A stretch of DNA of 48,864 nt from Granulicella sp. (GTDB lineage: Bacteria > Acidobacteriota > Terriglobia > Terriglobales > Acidobacteriaceae). The translations under genes and the position numbers were made by a program. The DNA is taken from positions 1-48,864 of the forward strand of contig PKWU01000044.1 of the NCBI GenBank assembly GCA_003132145.1, in the 5' to 3' direction. The notes under the pieces were generated by a model that was not told the origin of the DNA, did no database searches, and saw only the letters and a list, made by a program, of their open reading frames with translations. Shown here one piece after another: positions 24,767 through 33,644 of this stretch (within the stretch, counting starts at the first letter, position 1; each line of letters starts with the position of its first letter).

Positions 24767-26755
24767 TCACAGGTGACCCCACATCGATTGACCGAAGAGC
24801 ATTACGGCGATCACAGCGGCGGCGCCGATGGCGAGCCATCCGGCGTAGGAGCGGATGTTGCCGGATATCTGCTTGCGCTCGATCCATGCCAGGCCGCGCG
24901 TTGCCGCTCCTGCCGCCTGGCCGGAGCCGTTGACAACTCCGCGCTCGACGACAATTTCCAGGATTCCGCGCGTGAACATCAGCAGCGGCGTAATCAGAAA
25001 TGCGTTGTAGAATTCGTCCACCCAGTACTTGTTCTTGACGACCGCGTAGGCGCGGCTGTTGCGCTCAGCGAGCGCGTCTGCGGTTCCCGGCTTCTCGTAG
25101 TAGAAGACGTAGGCGATGTAGAAGCCCGCGACTGCAACCAGAACGGAAACGAGGGTCAGGACGAGTTCGAGGGCGTGGCCGGTTGTGGCTGCGACGGCTT
25201 CGGCGGCCGTTCCATTTGTGAAGACCGGATCGAGGAATCGCTCCATTCCGTTGTTGCCGCCAAGCGCGGCGGGGATTCCAACCCATCCGCCGGTGACCGA
25301 AAGAAACGCGAGAACGACCAGCGGCAGCAGCATGAACCACGGCGACTCATGAATGCTGTGATGCGCGGTGGCGTGTGGATCGACGCGCGGCTCGCCGAAG
25401 AATGTCTTGAACCAGAGGCGGAACATGTAGAAGGAGGTCATGCCCGCGGTGGCCAGTCCGATGAGCCACAGAACAATGTGCAGCGGGTTGTTTGAGGCGA
25501 AGGTACGGTAGAGAATCTCATCCTTGGAGAAGAATCCCGCAAACGGCGGAATCCCAGCGATTGCGAAGACGCCCGCGCTCATGCACCAGAATGTGATAGG
25601 CGTTCGCGTGCGCAGTCCGCCCATCTTGCGCATGTCCTGCTCGCCGGAGAGCGCGTGAATGACAGAGCCAGCGGCGAGGAAGAGCAGTGCCTTGAAGAAA
25701 GAATGCGTCAGCAGGTGGAAGATCCCGGCGGCGTAGGCTCCCACTCCGCAGGCCATGAACATATAGCCGAGCTGCGAGATGGTGGAGTAGGCCAGCACTC
25801 GCTTGATGTCATGCTGCACCATGCCGATCGAGGCCGCAAAGATCGCCGTGGCCGCGCCGATGATCGCAACCACGCTGAGTGCAAGCGGCGAGCTGTTGAA
25901 GAGGACATGGCAGCGCGCGACCATGTAGATGCCTGCCGTCACCATCGTTGCCGCGTGGATCAGCGCGGAGACTGGCGTGGGACCCTCCATCGCGTCGGGC
26001 AGCCAGATGTAGAGCGGAATCTGCGCGGACTTGCCCGCCGCGCCAAGGATCAGCAGCAAGCAGATGGTGGGCAGGAAGTGCGCGCCCTGCTGCTGCCACT
26101 GGGGGTTCTGCGCGATGTCGGTGAAGACTTGCGAGAAGTCGAGGCTTCCGAAGTGGACGACAAGCAGGAACATCGCCAGCAGAAAGCCGAAGTCGCCGAT
26201 GCGGTTGACGATGAAAGCCTTCTTGCCTGCGTTGGCGGCAGATGCTTTCTTGAAGTAGAAGCCGATCAGCAGGTACGAGCAGAGACCCACGCCCTCCCAG
26301 CCGACGAAGAGAAGCAGGAAGTTAGCGGCCAGCACCAGCACCGACATGAAGAACATGAAGAGGTTGAGATACGCAAAGAAGCGCCAATAGCCCTCCTCGT
26401 GCGCCATGTATCCGACCGAGTAGATGTGGATGAGGAAGCCGACGCCGGTGACCACGCCGAGCATGATCAGCGTGAGGTGATCGACGGTGAAGGCAAAGTC
26501 GGCGTGGAAGCCGGTGATTGCGATCCATCCATATCCATAGGGCCGGATCACCGATTCGATTGTATTGGGTGCGCCGGAGGTGCACATCGTCGTCCACAGC
26601 CACGCGACCAGCGCGGCGGGCGCGGCGGTGAAGAGCAGCGCCACTGTGCTGACGACGGCGCGCGGCAGCCTTCGCCCCAGCGTCCCGTTGATGAGGAAGC
26701 CGGCGAAGGGAAGCAGCGGAATGAACCAGATGGTACTTGCAGGCATGGGGTTCAT
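24767..26755 (-). CDS. nuoL: NADH-quinone oxidoreductase subunit L
   Basis: Largest antiporter-like subunit of complex I, 662 residues, including the long amphipathic lateral helix region near the C-terminus. Motifs: [24 protein letters not shown], the glutamate in [57 protein letters not shown] and [29 protein letters not shown]. Its ATG overlaps the nuoK stop (ATGA arrangement at 26752-26755); a second ATG three codons in is an alternative. Confidence 0.95.
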   Translation of the reverse strand: MNPMPASTIWFIPLLPFAGFLINGTLGRRLPRAVVSTVALLFTAAPAALVAWLWTTMCTSGAPNTIESVIRPYGYGWIAITGFHADFAFTVDHLTLIMLGVVTGVGFLIHIYSVGYMAHEEGYWRFFAYLNLFMFFMSVLVLAANFLLLFVGWEGVGLCSYLLIGFYFKKASAANAGKKAFIVNRIGDFGFLLAMFLLVVHFGSLDFSQVFTDIAQNPQWQQQGAHFLPTICLLLILGAAGKSAQIPLYIWLPDAMEGPTPVSALIHAATMVTAGIYMVARCHVLFNSSPLALSVVAIIGAATAIFAASIGMVQHDIKRVLAYSTISQLGYMFMACGVGAYAAGIFHLLTHSFFKALLFLAAGSVIHALSGEQDMRKMGGLRTRTPITFWCMSAGVFAIAGIPPFAGFFSKDEILYRTFASNNPLHIVLWLIGLATAGMTSFYMFRLWFKTFFGEPRVDPHATAHHSIHESPWFMLLPLVVLAFLSVTGGWVGIPAALGGNNGMERFLDPVFTNGTAAEAVAATTGHALELVLTLVSVLVAVAGFYIAYVFYYEKPGTADALAERNSRAYAVVKNKYWVDEFYNAFLITPLLMFTRGILEIVVERGVVNGSGQAAGAATRGLAWIERKQISGNIRSYAGWLAIGAAAVIAVMLFGQSMWGHL

Positions 26756-27054
26756 GATTTCATCAGGTCGATCTCGTCGACGTTCAGCGTCTGGCGCGTG
26801 CGGTAGATGGAGATGATGATGGCGAGTCCGACCGCGGCTTCAGCCGCTGCGACCACCATCACGAAGAAGACGAAGATCTGCCCGCTCACCTGATGCCACA
26901 TGTGTGCGAAGGCGACGAAGGTCAGATTGACGGCGTTAAGCATCAGCTCGATCGAGATGAAGATCGTAATAACATTGCGCTTGATCAGGAACGCGGCAAT
27001 GCCGATGGAGAACAACATCGCAGCAAGGATGAGGTAGTACGCTGTGGGCACCAT
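26752..27054 (-). CDS. nuoK: NADH-quinone oxidoreductase subunit K
   Basis: Small three-helix membrane subunit, 100 residues, homologous to ND4L. The two conserved membrane glutamates are in [17 protein letters not shown] and [19 protein letters not shown]. Start [18 protein letters not shown] is typical. It begins 1 base after the nuoJ stop and overlaps nuoL by 4 bases. Confidence 0.95.
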   Translation of the reverse strand: MVPTAYYLILAAMLFSIGIAAFLIKRNVITIFISIELMLNAVNLTFVAFAHMWHQVSGQIFVFFVMVVAAAEAAVGLAIIISIYRTRQTLNVDEIDLMKS

Positions 27055-27055
27055 G

Positions 27056-27562
27056 CTATTGCTCCTTCCGCGCGAGGACGACTGCGCCCAGGATGGCGAC
27101 GAGGATGAGGATCGAGGTGACCTCGAAGGGCAGCAGTTGTTTGGTGAAGAGCATCGCGCTGACCTCGGCGATGTTGTCGGTAGCGCTGCTCAGGTCGCCG
27201 CCGATGTTGGAGGACTTCAGCGCACCGCGCTCCGACAGAAATACAAAGCTGAGCAGGCAGAAGATCGCCGCCGCTCCGGGGATGCCGACCGCGTATGCGG
27301 CTCGGCTGCCGCGGGTGCGCTGTTCCGTGCCCGCGTTCAGCAGCATGATGACAAAGACGAACAGCACCATGATCGCGCCCGAGTAGACGATGACCTGCGC
27401 GGCAGCGAGGAACTCCGCGCCCAGCGACCAGTACAGCACCGCCAGCGACATCATCACCACCACCAGCGAGAGCGCGCTGTGGATGGGGTGGCGCTGCAAG
27501 AGCAGGTTCAGTGCCCCGCCCAGTGCCAGTGCGCCAAAGATGATGAAGAGTGCAAGTTGCAT
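27056..27562 (-). CDS. nuoJ: NADH-quinone oxidoreductase subunit J
   Basis: Membrane subunit homologous to ND6, 168 residues, five helices, with [23 protein letters not shown] and the conserved [23 protein letters not shown] helix. The start at 27562 ([16 protein letters not shown]) is preferred over an open upstream extension to 27685, which lacks family sequence. The nuoH-nuoJ gap of 100 bases, where nuoI normally lies, holds no gene. Confidence 0.94.
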   Translation of the reverse strand: MQLALFIIFGALALGGALNLLLQRHPIHSALSLVVVMMSLAVLYWSLGAEFLAAAQVIVYSGAIMVLFVFVIMLLNAGTEQRTRGSRAAYAVGIPGAAAIFCLLSFVFLSERGALKSSNIGGDLSSATDNIAEVSAMLFTKQLLPFEVTSILILVAILGAVVLARKEQ

Positions 27563-27662
27563 GGGTTCCGCCGAGTCCTTCGTTTGATGCGTGCAGCGAC
27601 GATCAATTCCGTTTCTGGTGCAGAAGCTGTTGGTTATCCAGTGATTGTAAAGCAGTGCGGAG

Positions 27663-28730
27663 TTACCCCCGCATGGCGATGACAAAGCTGGTGACGATGA
27701 TGTTGGCCATGGCGAGCGGCAGCAGAAACTTCCAGCCGAAGCTCATCAGTTGGTCGTAGCGGAAGCGCGGCAGAGTGCCCCGCACCCAGATGTAGAGGGC
27801 GAGAAATGCGAAGACCTTGGCGACAAACCAGCAGACCGGAAAGACGGCGTTCAGAACTGGTGTGTTAAAAAAATCGTTGAAGATGTGTCCGAAGGGGCTG
27901 CTCGCGCCGCCGAAAAACAGCAGCGTGGCCACGCAACTAACGGTGATCATGTTGGCGTACTCGGCCATGAAGAACATGGCGAACTTCATGGAGCTGTACT
28001 CGGTGTGGTAGCCGGCGACCAGTTCGTTCTCAGCCTCGGGCAGGTCGAACGGCGCGCGGTTGGTCTCGGCGAAAGCGGCCATCAGGTAGATGAAGAAGGC
28101 GACAATCTGGAAGCCGCCAAAGATGTTCCACGAGAGAGCGCCGTGGGCGGACTGGCTGTTGACGATCGTGCGCAGGTTCAGCGACTGCGCGCGCAGCACA
28201 ACGCCCACCAGCGAGAGACCGAGGGCAAGCTCGTAGCTGATCACCTGCGCGGTGGAACGAAGCGAGCCGAGCAGCGAATACTTGTTGTTCGACGACCAGC
28301 CGGAGAGCGTGATTCCGTATACGCCGATCGACGTGATGCCAAGAATGACCAGCAGGCCTATATTGACGTTGGCGATCTGGAAGAGGTCCACTCCATGCAC
28401 TCGAGTGACCGCACCGAAGGGCACCACGGCGACTGAGATGAGCGCGCAGCCAAGTGCGATGATGGGTGCGAGAATGAACAGCGGACGCTCCGCGGCGAGT
28501 GGGTTCATGTCTTCCTTGAGGAAGCTTTTTGCGCCGTCCACCAGCGGCTGTAGCAGACCGAACGGCCCGACGCGGCTGGGGCCCCAGCGGTTCTGCATGC
28601 GCGCCAGCAACTTGCGTTCGAGCAACACGGTGTAGGCCACCGCAAGCAGCAGGATGACCAGCACCACCGCAACCTTGAGCACGCTCAGGAGCAGAAAAAG
28701 TTCGAAGTTGGTCAGGTGGGTCAAGGTCAC
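27663..28730 (-). CDS. nuoH: NADH-quinone oxidoreductase subunit H
   Basis: Membrane subunit forming the quinone chamber at the junction with the peripheral arm, 355 residues, eight or nine helices. Motifs: LLERKLLARMQNRWGPSRVGPFGLLQPLVDGAKSF, the ERPLF loop, FFIYLMAAFAETNRAPFDLPEAENELVAGYHTEYSSMKFA and WVRGTLPRFRYDQLMSFGWKFLLP. The likely start is GTG at 28730, 9 bases after the nuoG stop. Its two usual contact partners NuoB and NuoI are not encoded here. Confidence 0.95.
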   Translation of the reverse strand: MTLTHLTNFELFLLLSVLKVAVVLVILLLAVAYTVLLERKLLARMQNRWGPSRVGPFGLLQPLVDGAKSFLKEDMNPLAAERPLFILAPIIALGCALISVAVVPFGAVTRVHGVDLFQIANVNIGLLVILGITSIGVYGITLSGWSSNNKYSLLGSLRSTAQVISYELALGLSLVGVVLRAQSLNLRTIVNSQSAHGALSWNIFGGFQIVAFFIYLMAAFAETNRAPFDLPEAENELVAGYHTEYSSMKFAMFFMAEYANMITVSCVATLLFFGGASSPFGHIFNDFFNTPVLNAVFPVCWFVAKVFAFLALYIWVRGTLPRFRYDQLMSFGWKFLLPLAMANIIVTSFVIAMRG

Positions 28731-28739
28731 TCTCGGTTT

Positions 28740-31181
28740 CTAGTCGGATGCTGTCTGTACGTCGATCTGAATCAGGGATTGCCGTGGTCGGAATTGCCGC
28801 AGGTCGTTGAGGATCGCCGAATAGCGGCCAAGCGAGCCGGAGGTGAAAAGCGTGTCGCCGGCGGGCAGCACGAGGTCGCGGCGATTGCTGATCTGCACCA
28901 GGCCCGCGTTGTCGCGGATGGGCGCGGCCGCGGGCGAGAGGTGCTGGTCGTTGCCGGAGAGCAGTTGCAGCCGCAGTATTTCGTAGCCGGGAACGAGGCG
29001 CTGAATCTCGTCGAGGATCGCCGAGGGATCGAACGGGCTGAGGCGCGGCTCCAGATTGTTGGCGGTGAGCCAGACGGCGTGACGGTCGGCCTCGCCCGAC
29101 TGCGCGCCGCGCGTCTGGCCCATGTCCGCGCGGGTTCCCCCCGCATTGGAGACTGGCCCGAATGGAACGAGCTTGCGGACGTCGGCGCCCATCTTGTCTG
29201 CGATGCGCACGATCGTCTCGAAGTCGCTGCGCACGCCGGCGCGGTCGCCAGCTTTTTTGACCTGTTGCAGGTCGCCGTAGCTGTTGGTCACCGAGCCGGA
29301 TTTCTCGTAGAGGTTCGCGGCGGGAAGAACGACGTCGGCGATTGCGGCGGTCTCGGTGAGGAACATCTCCTGCACCACGACGAAGGTGTTCTTCAGCGTA
29401 GCGGGATCGACCGCGTAACGCGCGATGGGGTTCGACCCGACGACGTAGAACGCGGAGAGATTGCCTGTTTCGGCGGCCTCGAAGATCTCCAGCAGATCGA
29501 GGCCGGGCGTGGTGGGCGATCTGTACTCAAGGGCGATGCGGCTACTGGGGTCCTGCGTGTCGATGGGGCCGATGGGCGTGTAGCCGGGCAGCATGTCGGG
29601 CAGCAGGCCCATGTCTGCCGCGCCGCGCGAGTTGGCGTAGTCGGCCAGCAGCGCGAACTTCGTGCCTGGAATCGTGAGGCCGAAGTCGATGAGGCGCTTC
29701 AGCTCGGCGCCGCGCAGATCGTTGCCGATGAGGACCAGCAGCGACTCCTCGCTCCTGATCGCATCGCGAAAGCTGGCGAGCGCTGCGCTGTCTGGGGCGG
29801 CGATGTTGGCGGCGGAGTCGTCACCGGCGAGGAACGCCGCGAGCGCACCATAGCCATACTCCGCAACCTGCAGGAAGGCACTGGCCTGGCGGCGCAGCTT
29901 GATCTCTGCCGTGTTCGCAATGTAGAGCCTCGCTCCGTTGAGGCGGACGTTGCTGCGCAGGTTCCACGCCGTCGCGGGACTTTGGTTGGTAGGATCGCCG
30001 CCGACCAAGAGCACCGCCGGCGCGGTCAGCGTCTCGCGCAGCGACGCCGCGCGCCCTGTAGTTCCAGCCAGCGATTGCGCGAAGGCAACGTAATCCGCTG
30101 TGCGGTGGTGGTCGATGTTGTTGGTATGTAGCACGGAGCGCGCGAACTTTTGCAGCAGGTAGGCCTCTTCGTTGGTCAGCCGGTTGCCGCCGATCACGCC
30201 AATCGTCTTGCCGCCGCGTGTGTCGCGCAGCTCGGCAAACTTCTTGCCAACGCATGTGAGCGCCTCCTCCCAACTGACGGCCTTCAGCTCGCCGTTGGGC
30301 TGGCGCACCAGCGGCTGCGTGATTCGCTCGCTGCTGTTGGCAAAATCGAATGCGTAACGTCCTTTGTTACATAAAAAGTCGCTGTTAATGCCGGACTTGT
30401 CGCGGTTGTCTCCGCGAACGATCTCCGAACCATCCGCCGTGGAGCGCACGCCGAGCGTGGTCTTGCATCCGTCGCCGCAGTGCGTGCAGACGGTCGCAAC
30501 GTGGTTCATCTCCCACGGCCGCGTCTTATATCTATAAGTTCCGCTGGTCAACGCGCCCACCGGGCAGACGTCGATGCACATGCCGCACTGCTCGCAGTCC
30601 AGATGCGCGAGGTTGTCGGGAGTGAGCTTGGCGGGGACGTTGGGCACGATGGTGGACGACGAGCCGCGGTTCTCCACCGCCAGCGCGAAGACGTCCATGC
30701 CCTCGCTGCACGTCCTCACGCAGCGATAGCACAGGATGCAGCGTGGCCGGTCGAAGTACACCACCGGCGACCACTTCTGCTCCTCGCGATGGTTCTTCGG
30801 CTCGGCGTAGAAGCTGTCCGCCGCGCCGTACTTGAAGGTCATGTCCTGCAACTCGCACTCGCCGCCCGCGTCGCACACCGGGCAGTCCAGCGGGTGGTTC
30901 CCCAGCAGCATTTGCAGCGTGGCCTTGCGCGCCTGGATCACCTCCGGCGTATCGGTGAAGAAGACCTGCCCCTCGGCGATCTGCGTGGTGCATGCGGTCT
31001 GCAGCTTCGGCACTTTTTCCTGGCGCACGACGCACATGCGGCATGCCGCCTGCAGGCTCAGGCCGGGGTAGTAGCAGAACGCAGGGATCTCGATGCCCGC
31101 ACTCTTGCACACCTCAATCAGCAGCGAGCCCGCCGGTGCGGTGATCTTCTTGCCATCTACGGTAATGGTTACGTCAGCCAT
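28740..31181 (-). CDS. nuoG: NADH-quinone oxidoreductase subunit G
   Basis: Largest peripheral-arm subunit, 813 residues, molybdopterin-oxidoreductase type. Iron-sulfur ligands seen in order: a 2Fe-2S set in the N-terminal ferredoxin domain (IPAFCYYPG, AACRMCVV, HPLDCPVCDAGGEC), the His-containing N5 region, 4Fe-4S sets CILCYRCVRTC and CEQCGMCIDVCP, and CTHCGDGCKTTLG with a later LCNKGRY, matching the extra N7 cluster of some bacteria. ATG at 31181 has AGGGA 6 bases before it and starts MADVTITVDGKK, the family start; an upstream ATG at 31205 is less likely. A 46-residue membrane ORF ends 24 bases upstream. Confidence 0.94.
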   Translation of the reverse strand: MADVTITVDGKKITAPAGSLLIEVCKSAGIEIPAFCYYPGLSLQAACRMCVVRQEKVPKLQTACTTQIAEGQVFFTDTPEVIQARKATLQMLLGNHPLDCPVCDAGGECELQDMTFKYGAADSFYAEPKNHREEQKWSPVVYFDRPRCILCYRCVRTCSEGMDVFALAVENRGSSSTIVPNVPAKLTPDNLAHLDCEQCGMCIDVCPVGALTSGTYRYKTRPWEMNHVATVCTHCGDGCKTTLGVRSTADGSEIVRGDNRDKSGINSDFLCNKGRYAFDFANSSERITQPLVRQPNGELKAVSWEEALTCVGKKFAELRDTRGGKTIGVIGGNRLTNEEAYLLQKFARSVLHTNNIDHHRTADYVAFAQSLAGTTGRAASLRETLTAPAVLLVGGDPTNQSPATAWNLRSNVRLNGARLYIANTAEIKLRRQASAFLQVAEYGYGALAAFLAGDDSAANIAAPDSAALASFRDAIRSEESLLVLIGNDLRGAELKRLIDFGLTIPGTKFALLADYANSRGAADMGLLPDMLPGYTPIGPIDTQDPSSRIALEYRSPTTPGLDLLEIFEAAETGNLSAFYVVGSNPIARYAVDPATLKNTFVVVQEMFLTETAAIADVVLPAANLYEKSGSVTNSYGDLQQVKKAGDRAGVRSDFETIVRIADKMGADVRKLVPFGPVSNAGGTRADMGQTRGAQSGEADRHAVWLTANNLEPRLSPFDPSAILDEIQRLVPGYEILRLQLLSGNDQHLSPAAAPIRDNAGLVQISNRRDLVLPAGDTLFTSGSLGRYSAILNDLRQFRPRQSLIQIDVQTASD

Positions 31182-31205
31182 CAAGAATCCCTGTTCCTGC
31201 TGCAT

Positions 31206-31346
31206 TTAATTCTGGTGCGACCTCTGAATCAAAATCTCCTGATCGGCGCTTCGGTGTTGCATCCTCGAGTGGATCAGCACGCCGAGAACAAATACTGCAA
31301 ATGTCAGCGCGAGAACTACGGCGATCCTCAGCCCGCGATCGCTCAA
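31206..31346 (-). CDS. Small single-span membrane protein between nuoF and nuoG (46 residues)
   Basis: Not in any family I recognise. Read on the minus strand from a TTG at 31346, which overlaps the nuoF stop as TTGA, to a TAA at 31206-31208. The product has a basic N-terminus (MSDRGLR), one hydrophobic segment at residues 8-25 (AVVLALTFAVFVLGVLI) and a polar, basic tail (HSRMQHRSADQEILIQRS). The overlap with nuoF, the tight 24-base spacing to nuoG, and membrane-like sequence filling the whole gap argue for a real coupled gene. It could be a small accessory or assembly subunit of complex I. The TTG start and short length leave doubt. Confidence 0.6.
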   Translation of the reverse strand: MSDRGLRIAVVLALTFAVFVLGVLIHSRMQHRSADQEILIQRSHQN

Positions 31347-32677
31347 TGTCCCACTCCAATTAAATCGCGCTCCTCGGGCATAAGTGCGGTTCCGGCCTTC
31401 TTGCCTTCGATGTAATCCTCAAACTCCTTGCGGAACTTTTTGACGAAGCCCAGCGTGGGCATCGCCGCCGCGTCGCCGAACGGGCAGAAGGTCCGGCCCA
31501 TCATGTTTTCCGCGATGTACTGCACGGTGTCGATGTCCTTCTTCGCGCCTCCGCCCTCGTAGACGCGGGTCAGCGTCTTCTTGATCCAGTCGGTGCCCTC
31601 GCGGCATGGAATACACCATCCGCAGCTCTCGTGCTGGTAGAACTGGATCGTCCGCAGGGCGAACTCAACGATGGAGACGGTCTCGTCGAGCACGACAATC
31701 CCTCCCGACCCCAGCATCGATCCGGCCTTCGCCAGTTGGTCGAAGTCCAGGCCGATGTCGATCTCGTCGGCGCGCAGCACGGGGCAGGATGCGCCGCCGG
31801 GGACGACGGCCTTCAACTGCTTGCCGCCGCGAACGCCTCCGGCTACTTCATAAATTGCCCTTCGCAGCGAGTAGCCCATCGGCAGCTCATACACGCCGGG
31901 CCGCTCGACGTGGCCGCTAATTCCAAACAGGCGCGTGCCGCCGTTGCGCTCCGTACCCAGTGCCGCGTAAGCCTCGCCGCCCATCAGCAGAATGTGCGGC
32001 ACGTTGGCGATGGTCTCCGCGTTGTTGATGATCGTCGGCCCGTCATACAGGCCCACCACAGCAGGGAAGGGCGGTCGAATGCGTGGCACACCGCGCTTGC
32101 CCTCCAGCGACTCCATCAGCGCCGACTCCTCGCCCACCTCGTACGCCCCCGCGCCGGTCTGCGTGATGATGTCGAAGTCCAGGCCGGACCCAAAGATGTT
32201 TTTGCCCAGGAAGCCCTTCGCGTAGGCGTCGGCGACCGCGCGCTCCATAATCTCCAGCAGAGTGCGATACTCACCGCGCAGATAGATGAAGCCGGTCTTC
32301 GCGCCGATGGCCAGTCCCGCGATCATCGCACCCTCGATCACCGCATGCGGGTCTTCGCGGAAGATGAGGTGGTCCTTGCACGTCCCCGGCTCGCTCTCGT
32401 CGCCGTTCACCAGCACATACTTTGGCTTGGCCGAAGTCTTCGGCACAAAGCTCCACTTCATCCCGGTGGGGAATCCCGCGCCGCCGCGCCCGCGCAGCCC
32501 GCTGGACTTCATGGTGTCGATGATCCAGCCCGGCATCGCCTCCGCGCCCTGCGCAATGGCCTTCTGCACTGCCGCATAGCCGTCCAGCTCGATGTACCGG
32601 TCGATCTTCGCCGCGCCCTGGCCGAAGCGCCGCTTCAGCACGATGACTTCATCGGGATGGGATACAAGACGCGGCAT
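31343..32677 (-). CDS. nuoF: NADH-quinone oxidoreductase subunit F
   Basis: Peripheral subunit, 444 residues, binding FMN, NADH and cluster N3. The FMN/NADH glycine-rich loop is SSGLRGRGGAGFPTGMKWSF, and LVNGDESEPGTCKDHLI and GAYEVGEESALMESLEGKRG follow. Cluster N3 ligands are in ESCGWCIPCREGTDW plus the distal cysteine in TFCPFGDAAAMPTLGF. Its start overlaps the nuoE stop by one base. The C-terminus (RDLIGVGH) overlaps the TTG of the following small ORF. Confidence 0.95.
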   Translation of the reverse strand: MPRLVSHPDEVIVLKRRFGQGAAKIDRYIELDGYAAVQKAIAQGAEAMPGWIIDTMKSSGLRGRGGAGFPTGMKWSFVPKTSAKPKYVLVNGDESEPGTCKDHLIFREDPHAVIEGAMIAGLAIGAKTGFIYLRGEYRTLLEIMERAVADAYAKGFLGKNIFGSGLDFDIITQTGAGAYEVGEESALMESLEGKRGVPRIRPPFPAVVGLYDGPTIINNAETIANVPHILLMGGEAYAALGTERNGGTRLFGISGHVERPGVYELPMGYSLRRAIYEVAGGVRGGKQLKAVVPGGASCPVLRADEIDIGLDFDQLAKAGSMLGSGGIVVLDETVSIVEFALRTIQFYQHESCGWCIPCREGTDWIKKTLTRVYEGGGAKKDIDTVQYIAENMMGRTFCPFGDAAAMPTLGFVKKFRKEFEDYIEGKKAGTALMPEERDLIGVGH

Positions 32678-33201
32678 TACTTCCCGTCCTTTTGCGTGCT
32701 GTCGAGAATCTTCCCGGCGGCGTACTGGTCGAGAATCTCATCGACCTTGTCCGGGGTCAGCTCGTCGTGGAACTCGTAGTTGACCTGCATGGCCGGCGCG
32801 GAGCAGCAGTCGCCGATGCACTCCACCTCTTCCAGCGAGAACTGGCCGTCGGGCGTGGTCTGTTTGTTCTCGATGCCCAGCTTCTTCTTGCAGTGGTCGA
32901 GGATCTCGTAGCCGCCGCGCAACATGCAACTGATGTTGGTGCACACCTGCACGTTGTATTTTCCGGCGGGTTTGGTCCGCAGCATGGAGTAGTAGCTCAG
33001 CACCGAGCGCACGTCGAGATCGAACAGGTCCAGCCGCTGCGCGACCTCCTGAATCACCGCCTCCGACACATAGCCCACCTCGTCCTGCGCGTACAGCAGC
33101 ATCGGCACCAGCGCCGAGCGCTTCACCGGGTACAGCGTCACCAGCTTGTCAAACCGCGCCGCCAGCTCCGGCGAAAAAATCGAATTGGCAATCGTGCTCA
33201 C
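32677..33201 (-). CDS. nuoE: NADH-quinone oxidoreductase subunit E
   Basis: Thioredoxin-fold 2Fe-2S subunit (cluster N1a), 174 residues. The four ligands are in VCTNISCMLRGG and ECIGDCCSAPAMQVN. The helical N-terminus (FSPELAARFDKLVTLYPVKRSALVPMLLYAQDEVGYVS) is standard. The start codon is GTG at 33201; a GGAGA-led three-codon ORF (MQE, stop overlapping as GTGA) lies directly before it and may aid coupling to the upstream ORF. Confidence 0.94.
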   Translation of the reverse strand: MSTIANSIFSPELAARFDKLVTLYPVKRSALVPMLLYAQDEVGYVSEAVIQEVAQRLDLFDLDVRSVLSYYSMLRTKPAGKYNVQVCTNISCMLRGGYEILDHCKKKLGIENKQTTPDGQFSLEEVECIGDCCSAPAMQVNYEFHDELTPDKVDEILDQYAAGKILDSTQKDGK

Positions 33202-33218
33202 TCTTGCATTATCTCCGG

Positions 33219-33509
33219 TTACATCTTTACCAGCTTAGCCGCAAGGCGTTCCACGGCTAACTCCACATCTAAATTCTCGCCATCCAATGTGATGTTGCCA
33301 TCTGTCGACATTGACCATGGTCCCGCAGTCTCGTCGACATTTATAACCAACCAACTTCCAATGCCGCTTTCCGTATTGATCCATATGCTCAATATTTCGG
33401 CGGCAGTACTTATGAACACTTCATTCTCGAACGGCTCATCGATCTTCACACCGCCCAGCTTTCCTGATATTTCCAGCGCCGCTAGATGAGAACGGAATTG
33501 GCTAACCAT
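33219..33509 (-). CDS. Hypothetical 96-residue protein inside the nuo operon
   Basis: I do not recognise this family. The ORF lies between nuoD and nuoE in operon direction, ending 17 bases before nuoE. It is acidic, has no cysteine and no membrane segment. It reads as a small alpha/beta protein: a helical start (VSQFRSHLAALEISGKLGG), beta-like stretches (ENEVFISTAAEILSIWI, SWLVINVDE) and a final amphipathic helix (VELAVERLAAKLVKM). The local GC content is lower than in the nuo genes. ATG at 33509 is chosen; an in-frame TTG at 33566 is next to repeat DNA. A real gene seems likely, a role in complex I unproven. Confidence 0.5.
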   Translation of the reverse strand: MVSQFRSHLAALEISGKLGGVKIDEPFENEVFISTAAEILSIWINTESGIGSWLVINVDETAGPWSMSTDGNITLDGENLDVELAVERLAAKLVKM

Positions 33510-33574
33510 CGAGACCCAAAGTTCGTGGCGTATAAGCGTGTTCCGGTCGGATTGAGGCTCTTGCAACTCAATAC

Positions 33575-33643
33575 CTCAGGGGCTAAAGCCCGTCCTTCTT
33601 TTCATCTCTGCGGCACGGCTAAAGGCGTGCCCTTAAGCAAAAC
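33575..33643. repeat. Double-hairpin intergenic repeat between nuoD and the 96-residue ORF
   Basis: GGGCTAAAGCCC (33580-33591 region) and GGCACGGCTAAAGGCGTGCC (about 33613-33632) form two hairpins joined by a T/C-rich spacer and end at the nuoD stop. From memory, 'ggggctaaagccc ... ggcacggctgaagccgtgcc' elements recur between genes in Acidobacteriaceae; I could not check this here. It lies within the operon transcript. Confidence 0.65.
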
Positions 33644-33644
33644 G

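Noticed and set aside
31174..31359. 61-residue open frame overlapping the nuoF-nuoG junction in a different frame
   Set aside because: It has no membrane or domain character and no start signal, and overlaps the more convincing 46-residue ORF.
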